From positions 1 to 27,862 of the forward strand of contig BQKZ01007940.1 in NCBI GenBank assembly GCA_036244855.1: 27,862 nucleotides of DNA. The letters run 5' to 3'. The first letter of the stretch is position 1. Every line of letters begins with the position of its first letter. The translations under genes and the position numbers were made by a program. This DNA comes from Temnopleurus reevesii. Its lineage: Eukaryota > Echinodermata > Echinoidea > Temnopleuroida > Temnopleuridae. Shown piece after piece: positions 12,801 through 21,700 of this stretch. Below the pieces are notes generated by a model. The model was not told where the DNA came from, made no database searches, and saw only the letters and a list, made by a program, of their open reading frames with translations.

Positions 12801-15754
12801 TAAAATACAAATTGGAGATGGAGAGAGAGACAAGGATGATGGAGTTAGGAGACAGAAGGAGATGTTGGATGATGGAATAGCAGCTCTTCTATGTTTCCAT
12901 GGCGATGCCGTCAGATGGTACAACTTTTTGAGAGAAGGACGTATGTACAGGATGGAGTGTAAGGAGGAAGATATGCAGGTATTTACAATGAGTACAGATA
13001 TGCAAATCATAGGAAATTTCCATATTTCAGGTGATTTTTGTGGGATATTTGTTTCCGTATATTGTTGGAAAAAGAAACTTTCTTGACGATTTAAAGAAAT
13101 GTTAAAAACTACCTTGTAACATTCCTGGAAATCGTTTGAGAGTCAATAATAAGACATTGTTTAACATCATTTTTTTCCCCTTAAATTCAACTGCCAGATG
13201 CTAAAAGCTACCTTTCGTGATTTTGTCAAAATTTTTCATAGTTTTCATTGTCACTCATCTCCAGATTTGAAAGTAATATCTCTGTATAGATCTTACATGT
13301 TATCATTGTTGAATATTATCTTGATTTTCTTGTTTTCAATTTTGTGAATTTAGGCCCATGTTGTTCCTTCGATAATGAGGCTATCCAAGAAAGGCCTGAC
13401 CCAGCCTGTTTATATCATTACATCATTTTCACAGCTACATGTAATACAGGTGAGTAAATGCAAACTTGTTGATCAAGATTATTTGATCTCTAAAGAAATC
13501 ATGAATAATGAAAATGTATCCAATATTCCATATTTGAAAATTGTCTGATGATAAATGTGTGTTATGAAAAATATATGAAGCATTGAAAGCCCAGGTTTCA
13601 CATATTCCATCATGTATGTATTTGTGTTTTTCAATTAAAAGCTATCTTTACCTGTTTAAATTTCAGGATTCTCCTGGCAAGAATGTACATCTTCCAACAA
13701 GTGTGTCTGCTGTATCATGCCAATCCAACAAGGGCAAACAAAGGTAAATTTACAATCCAATATTAAGAGAAGTCTCAATTTTTTGATGGAGTAAACTTCT
13801 AATGTTTGCCATTTTCCCTCTCTCATTGAAGTCAATGCAATTCCGATTTTGTTCCTAAGGTTCTCCTGGCTCTGTTTATGAATCATCTTAATGAAAAAGT
13901 GATATCTTGATAAATGATGAAATTATACATGTGTTTATAAATCAACTCCAAATTATATCAATAAAAAATTCAATTTTGTTTTGAACATTTACATCTTGTG
14001 TTGAATGCCAGCAACTAAACTACTATCTTTTACTGCCTTTTGGTACTATGACGCACAGTTGGGACATGAAACCACACTACCCCAACATTTTAATGAGGTA
14101 GCTGTTCTATTCTACTGCCCTACTGATTTAACCAACACTTATCATTTCATACCACTCTTGAGGACTCTCAATTATGGGTTTGGGGTTTTGTGCATCTACA
14201 TTAATCTGATGCATTTTGGGGCTCTGACCCTTGGTAACCCTGCTACTTTCCAAATGTAATTCAAGGCTTCAGCAGGGTCACAACAAACCATAGACAAAAT
14301 TGTTTTTCTTCATTTTCTCCTTCTCTCTCAGACAGCAGCACACGTCATATACATGTATATCTGGAGTAATTACAAGGAAAATATGCAGGGCATCATCTAG
14401 CCAAGGTAAAATTTTAGCGCCTTCACATTGAAAATATTTATTATAATTAAGACTGATTAGATCAATAACTTTTTCCATACAAATCAATTTTCCAATTTCA
14501 AAGCATTAATATATGAAATCTGTCTAGATATTGTATATAAAGAATTCACTTTAAATGACAATTCTATAATTTGTTACAATACGTGATTCAATCATGGTGA
14601 AATAAGAAGGATTTTTATAGATATGAGGTTGACAGCTCTGCAGTTCTTTGTTCTTTCACCATTTTCTTCTTTTACTTCTTACCCTGATAGAAGCCCATTC
14701 AAGTAGAAGTGAGATCCCTTTACCATCTATTCCGCTGACGTTACAGGATATCCCTTCACAGACCAACTATAATGTGTCCCTACCAGCCAACATTCATTGC
14801 GACACTATGGGACTTGTGCCGGGAGCTACTGTTACTTTGAGGTAAGTGGAAACAAATAATCCATTGAACCGAAATATTGTATAAGCCAATAATTTAGCGT
14901 TACATATAGTTTCGCAATTTCGGACTAGTTTCGACACATTGCTGTGATATTGACACCATGGAGCTTGTGCTGGGAGCTACTGTATTTTTCAGGCTTACAT
15001 GTATATTGAATCATTTGCAATATCATCTTGTGTAATGTCATAGAGAGTTTGAATCAGAAATAATGCATTTTGTACTTATTTGTACATTTACAAATAACAT
15101 GTACCGGTACTTGTAATTACGGTGCATGTTTTTGTTGCAAACTTGAGAATGAGGTGAAATAATTCCAATGGTTTTCTGTTTTTTCATATTTAAGGAGTTG
15201 GGGGATCACTTGACAACCTAGTGTATTTTCCTCTGCTTTTTTGTCTTTGATACAAACCTCCCAACCATTAGGAATTTAGAGGAAAGAATATGTCTTTTTG
15301 ACTATTTTGAGAGAGTTTGATGGCCATTTCAAAAGCTTTTTCCTATTTTTCTGTATAATTCTATGACACAGTCCTATGGGAAACATGGATTCTTCCCCTG
15401 TTTTCAGCAAATTATTCCCCTTTTCTGTTTTATGGGTTGGGAGGCCTGTTGATAGGTAGAATGTGTTGTATGAACTTCTGTATTCTGTATAGAAAAGTGT
15501 TTGTTGATCAATGATATTGGAATTTAATTCAAAAGTACTTTCTTTGTTTTGTAATACAGTGAAATTTTAATGGATTAATGATTATAAAAAAGGGGGAGAA
15601 CAGGTAGAAAATAGCATGATATAGATATTGTGATGTTCTTCTTGATATGATCATGCAAAGTGACGCCAAAGTTGAGGTTCGGTTAGTTTTACAATGGTAT
15701 ATTATGATAGTGAAGAATGGATTATTTCCATTCTATCTGATTGTGCTTCTTTCA

Positions 15755-15792
<38 letters not shown>

Positions 15793-18700
15793 AAGGAATT
15801 GTATCATGGCGATAGACCCAGGAGTTGAAATCACATATATAGTGGGACCCTTGACGTCAATACAGGTGGAGAGATTTTGCACTGATAGTTTCTGTGAAAT
15901 GTAAGAGCTTTATCGTACATACACTACTCAGAGAAAGTTTGGGATTAGTTTTTAATTGTATCACTTCACCATGGGCTAATTTTTTAGGATGTGTAGTGGA
16001 GCAAGAGATATCATACCACCACTGAAACCACTCATGTGTGAAAATCATTACAGTGAGTTTGATAACATCCAAGACAGTTTTATTTGAGGTATTTCCAAAA
16101 ATATAAAACTTCATACAAAAATATACAGATATGACAGTGATCCCTTACTTTTTTGGAGGAGTGTATGATATGATCTCTATATAGTTTCAGGAAAATGAAT
16201 AGATAAGTGATAGATATATGAATGGTTTACAGTTGAAAATTATTCCACCTTAAAAGCTGAATTGTGATTCCATATGGATGTATAGTGGAAATAAAGATGC
16301 ATGTATTTCAACTTTTAAAGTAAATGCATTTCAGAATTTGTTTTAGTTATTAATAGCAATCGTATAAAACAACAACAACAACAAAAAGGCAGAATACTCG
16401 CCAACTAATATAAGGCAAAATCTTCATTCCAACCTAGAATCTGGGTAGGAATAATAATGAAATAGGCTCCTCAAAATTTCTTTGGAGTATGATATGCATT
16501 TTTTTAATTGCGTGTTTGACTTTTATTACAATTTTCATATTATCATTTTCTCTCCAGTGCCACAAACCCTAATATGCTGCCAGGATCTCACCAAACCACT
16601 GCCATGACTAAAATTCATGCTGCAGTGAAGCAGAGATCTTTCCTCTACCACATGATTCAAGATTCATCAAAGGACCCAACACAAGTCAGCTGGATCTATG
16701 CACATGTCTCTGTCATCACAAAACTAGTTTTGAGGTATGCAAATTACTTAATCAGGGCTTGTTGCAGTAAACATGCCATTTATTCTAACTTTGTCATTCT
16801 TGGCAATTACCATAGAAAACTACACAACAAATAATCGCCCATAATGATTCCACCCAGTTCACTAGATCGATAATTGACGAAGTTATCATGAATGGTATGT
16901 TTTCTGAAATAGAGCCTTGGAATCTTTTTGTAAATGTGTTCGTCCAAATAACTTTCACCACCATGAACGGGGTAAACAAGGACACCGGGTTGTACAAGGA
17001 CAAAAGATAGATTTTTAAAAAATATATGAGAGCGATCATATTCCTCTACCACATGATTCAAGATTCATCAAGGGACCCAACACAAGTCAGCTGGATCTAT
17101 GCACAAGGAAATGAAGTGAACACACAAGTGAAACTGGTACATGTATGTTCACTTCATTTCCTTGTCATTTTGCTTGTGATTAAGATTCTGCTAGGATCGA
17201 AAGCTTAAGCTCTGTTTTGACTTCATTTTACTCCACAGCTCTCCATTATTGGATAAGAAGTTTCAGCAGTCCTCTTTATTTAATTCTTATATTCTTATTT
17301 CCTCTCTAGTGCCACAAATCCTAATATGCTACCCGGCTCTCTCCAAACCACTGCCACGTAAATTCATGCTACAGTGAAGCAGAGATCTTTTGATTATTAT
17401 TCTTCCACAAGCTAATTAGTCAACTGAAAATCAAGATTGTTGGATAAACCAATATATATTTGTCTTTGCTGTATTGTTTAGGTGGATTTGTAATCACTGT
17501 GGTAGGAATGACTGTCAGTGTATCAACACCGGAAGACAGGATGGCAAGATGATCACTCAAATAGTGTAAGTTCATAGGCATACTTAAAGATGCCAACCAG
17601 AAATAATATTTATTACTTTTTCTATCTTCTTTCGCATCTCAACGGGGTACTGTACTATAGAACTATAGATATCTGTGAATGTTTAACACCATCATACTAT
17701 AATGCATTGCACCTGTCTCCATAGAAAGCATTCATTTGTCCAGTGATTGTCTATTCATAACCCTCATTATTATAAATGCAGAATAAATTCTTTTGGTCCA
17801 CAGTAACAAACATAAAAATTGTTTGGCATATTTATCTTGATTTCTTTGGAGGTTTTCACACCGACATTGAAATTAGAACCCCCTCCCCCATTCAATTCAA
17901 ACGTAATTGACAAAGAATACGATTTTTTAGTAGCATCCCTGCATATGGTACAGTTATGTTCACATAGAAATTATGACAGTCCTAATGCATTTTGGACAAC
18001 CGCTATGTACTTTGGTCTTGATAGAATAAAAAAAAAGAGCCTTATAAAGTTTGATAAGAGAAAAAAGCAGAAGAAAAGGGGGCAACACAAAGACAAATTT
18101 GATTGTTGACCGGGCAGTATCACTAGCCTAATAGATGTAGATATTGTGCAAATATTGTGAAATAGATTAAAAAAAAAAGTAATGATAATGTGATATCATT
18201 TGAAGTGCACAGGTCCGACAGTTATGATGCTCATGGCGCTGTTCATCAAACATTAGATATATTACAATGAACAATAACTATGGACCAAAATTGTGCATCA
18301 ATAGCCTAGAAATAGATATGTGCATTTCATATGATTATTTCCCTCTTTCTTAACCACTAATGAAATCTTTCTTCTCCTAGGTTTGCTGTTGATGATGGAA
18401 CTGGAGAATGCTTGATATGGAGTAATAAACCCAATGTTGTCTCTGTTGTATTGGGTCTGAGTCCCAGGCACTGGACTCTGATGGAGGATTGCTGCACAGG
18501 ACCAAACAAGGAACTGGTCTACCACAAATGGGCCAAGGGAAGAAATGAAGAGGTAAGTTGATGTAATTATCTCTCTTCACAGAGGCTTACAAGAAAAAGT
18601 GTGATATGGGGTAAAAGACGAAAGATTGTCTCCATTGTATTAGGACTAAGCCCCAGGCGCTTGACCCTAACGGAGGATTGCTGTACAGACTCAAACAAGG

Positions 18701-21700
18701 AACTGGTCTACCACAAATGGGCCAAGGGAAGAAATGAAGAGGTATGTGGATGTAGTCATCTTTCTTGACTTGGTTACGAGAGAAAGTGATATGGGTTAAA
18801 GACCAGACATTTTCTCGGTTGTGTCGAGTCTAAGCTCCAGGCACTGGACTCTAATGGCTGCACAGAATCAAACAAGGAACTGATCTACCATAAATGGGCC
18901 AAGGGGAGACAGGAAGATGTAGCTAATGACAAAGAAACAGAAAAATTAGTGTCTTTCGGAATAAAATCTATCATAACAAGGTGCCACCATATTCGTTTGT
19001 GAATTGAAAGAGGATATAGAAAGTAAGGAACATATGTCTTGGTTGACGTGTTTGATGGAGCGCTCACTCTGATTAAAAATCAGATAATGTATTTTACCCT
19101 TTCTTTCCGTTTATTTTATAGTATGCATGGGAGGCAGCCTCCGGATCAGGCTCAAAACGATCAAGACTTGCGCTAGCTGTATCCAGACTGTGCCAACAAA
19201 TGAGCATCCAGCGCTCACTCTGGTTCAAAACCAGGAGATTTAGAGGTGGGTCGTTTGTCTCATGAGGATTTGCCCAAGTGATTGACTCCTTCAAACTTTG
19301 GACAGTTTGCCTGAATGAGATGGAATACAATTTTAGCGTAACTTTTTGTATGCATGCAATATTTAAAAATACACTAAACATCACAAAAACTCTTTCGTTA
19401 TAATATAAACCCTAAAAGATTATTTTCACCTTCCATTGGTATAATTTGAATCATGCTGAAAAATTGAGTAAGTTCCCAAACAATTTTTCATTGAATACCC
19501 TTGCACCAGTCGTATCCAAATTGTGCCAACATGTGAGTATAACAGTGCTACTTTCTTTGTTTTTAAAGTTTCACATCCTTTTAATGAGCAGGAAACTTTC
19601 CGAGCAATAGAACAAGGAAAGGAAGATCAGTAATTTTTTTTTAGTTATATGTCAGGACTTCATATGTTTTTGTCATCTAAAACATAAAGTAAGATGCTGA
19701 AACATGCCAGCCCTAATTAGATATTTTCTTTTGATATTTCACATGTAAGCTAATCTTGTGAATTTTGTTTCAGAATCGACCAATAATAAGGAGGCTTCGT
19801 CTGACCGCGACAAGTCCGCTTGGCCCACTGGCCTGGTACTGTGCTGTGATGAGGTGTGCGCATGAATCTGATGATGCAATGTCGAAAACAGCCACCCAAA
19901 GGAATTAAAAAATGGCTCCTTTATAATGGTGAAATGGTGACTTAACAAGAATGGCCATTATAGACAGGAAACCTGTTTAATACTGGATATTTTTCTTTGG
20001 CAGAGGGAAGCAATATTCATGTAGGTGGTCAATGTGAACAGGTGGTCATTGTAGACAGGTGGACATAAAAACATGTTTCACTTTATCTTGAATAGTTTTC
20101 AGGTGACCCAACAAGAATGACCATTATAGGCAGAAACATCTTTTATAATAATGAACATTTTTCTTTGGTAGAGGAAAGCAATATTCTATAGGTGGCCACT
20201 GTGAACATGTGGTCATTGTAACAGGTGGACATAAAGACAGGTTTCACTTTATTTTGAACAGTATTCATGCTGCAATATTTGGAATAAAATTATGTACTAG
20301 TTTGTATTTGATTGCAATGTGCCATTTTGTAAAGTGTGTACACGATATATTCATGCTGCCTCAAGACAAACTATGTTATTTAGCTTTTAGTGAATAATGA
20401 TATTGCAATAATGAGAATGCAAATTAGAAAGTTTTTTTTAAGGTTGGATAAACATTGTAGCATATCCAACCTAGCAACAAGCTATAATAATAATAATAAT
20501 AAGTCTGTATTTATATAGCGCTTAATAACATTTTCTCTAAGCGCTTTACAAAGTTTCTTAACATTATCATACCAATAAATTACAAATTATATATACTATT
20601 CATATTATTATCATAATTACTACTACTACTACTATGCATATGTTGTTCATCCCCTCTATTTATATGCTATAATTCAATAGTCAATTGAGCAATTCTTTTC
20701 TTGTTTTTTGTAAAAGATGTGTCAATAACATTTTCAGGCCTGCCAACATTTGAAACTAGTGAAGAGTGAGATTTCCATACATTATGTAGAGAAAAATGAG
20801 TGAGATCAAGAAGTGCATGCAAATAAAACAAAATCTTGAGATTAAGAAATTACCAAAAGGAGTGAGTTTGTTTGACGGCCCTGTGATACCTAGCTAGCTG
20901 GGAGTGAGACTCTCAAAAGGCCAATATTGGAATTCAGGTGTCCAAATGATTGAGCTCAGTAAAAATGCTGCAAATGGAACAAATTTTTAGAGTGAGAAAG
21001 AATCAAAATTGGCAAGTCTCACTCTTAATGGGTGACTTTAAGTACGGTGTTGAACGCTGGTGTTGGTGTTGCAGCAAAACCAACATTAGCCTCAACACCA
21101 AACTTGAAGTCTGTCGGTGTTTGGGGTAGACCTCACAAGATTCTGATGTATTTCCGGTCGTTTCTGTATCACTTCTGTAAACTGATTAACGGTGTTGGAG
21201 CTCGGTTTACAGACCGTTTTGCTCTCTCAACACCAACACCAACACCGAACACCGTACTTGAAGTCACCCAATGAGTACAAGCTAGCAACCCTGCATTGTG
21301 CGACTCTATAAAATTATCTATTAGATTAATTTGTGAAGAATTCAGCCAAACGTAAGGTCAATGACCAACCTTATTTATATAGACTCTTGTGACAGCAGTT
21401 CTTGGTAATGAAAAAAATTTCAATGTAGCATGTGGCAAAGTATTTTCATGTTCTAACCTGTCCTCTGAGACTACTCACAGATCAATGACTAACATGCTTT
21501 GTAAATTTCTGAAAAGCATTCATGTAAGTTTCAATGTCTTTGTTCTGGATAGTAAGTTTCTGTAAACCATTCTGCATGTTATTGTAAGTTTCAGGTCTTT
21601 GCAAAGTATTGGATGTACATTTCAGCTTGCAGCTGGAAAAGTAGGTCAATCTTATAGACTCCCATACAGGAGTTCTGCCATAATTATTAAAGATCATATA

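Noticed and set aside
12420..13010. Minus-strand frames opposite exon 10
   Set aside because: They are shadows of the repetitive charged coding sequence on the + strand.
14005..14259. 84-codon intronic frame
   Set aside because: No homology sense, no splice support, and placement inside a well-supported intron.
15866..15871. Earlier donor cag|gtggag for exon 15
   Set aside because: Ending exon 15 at 15865 leaves phase 0 and puts a stop at the start of exon 16; the gtaaga donor at 15901 restores the frame.
17819..18109. 96-codon intronic frame with lysine-rich end
   Set aside because: AT-rich chance frame without family resemblance, inside intron 17.
19854..19859. Donor gag|gtgtgc in the 19774 exon leading to the 24442 exon
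   Set aside because: Phase 0 does not match the two leading bases at 24442; the join runs into a stop.
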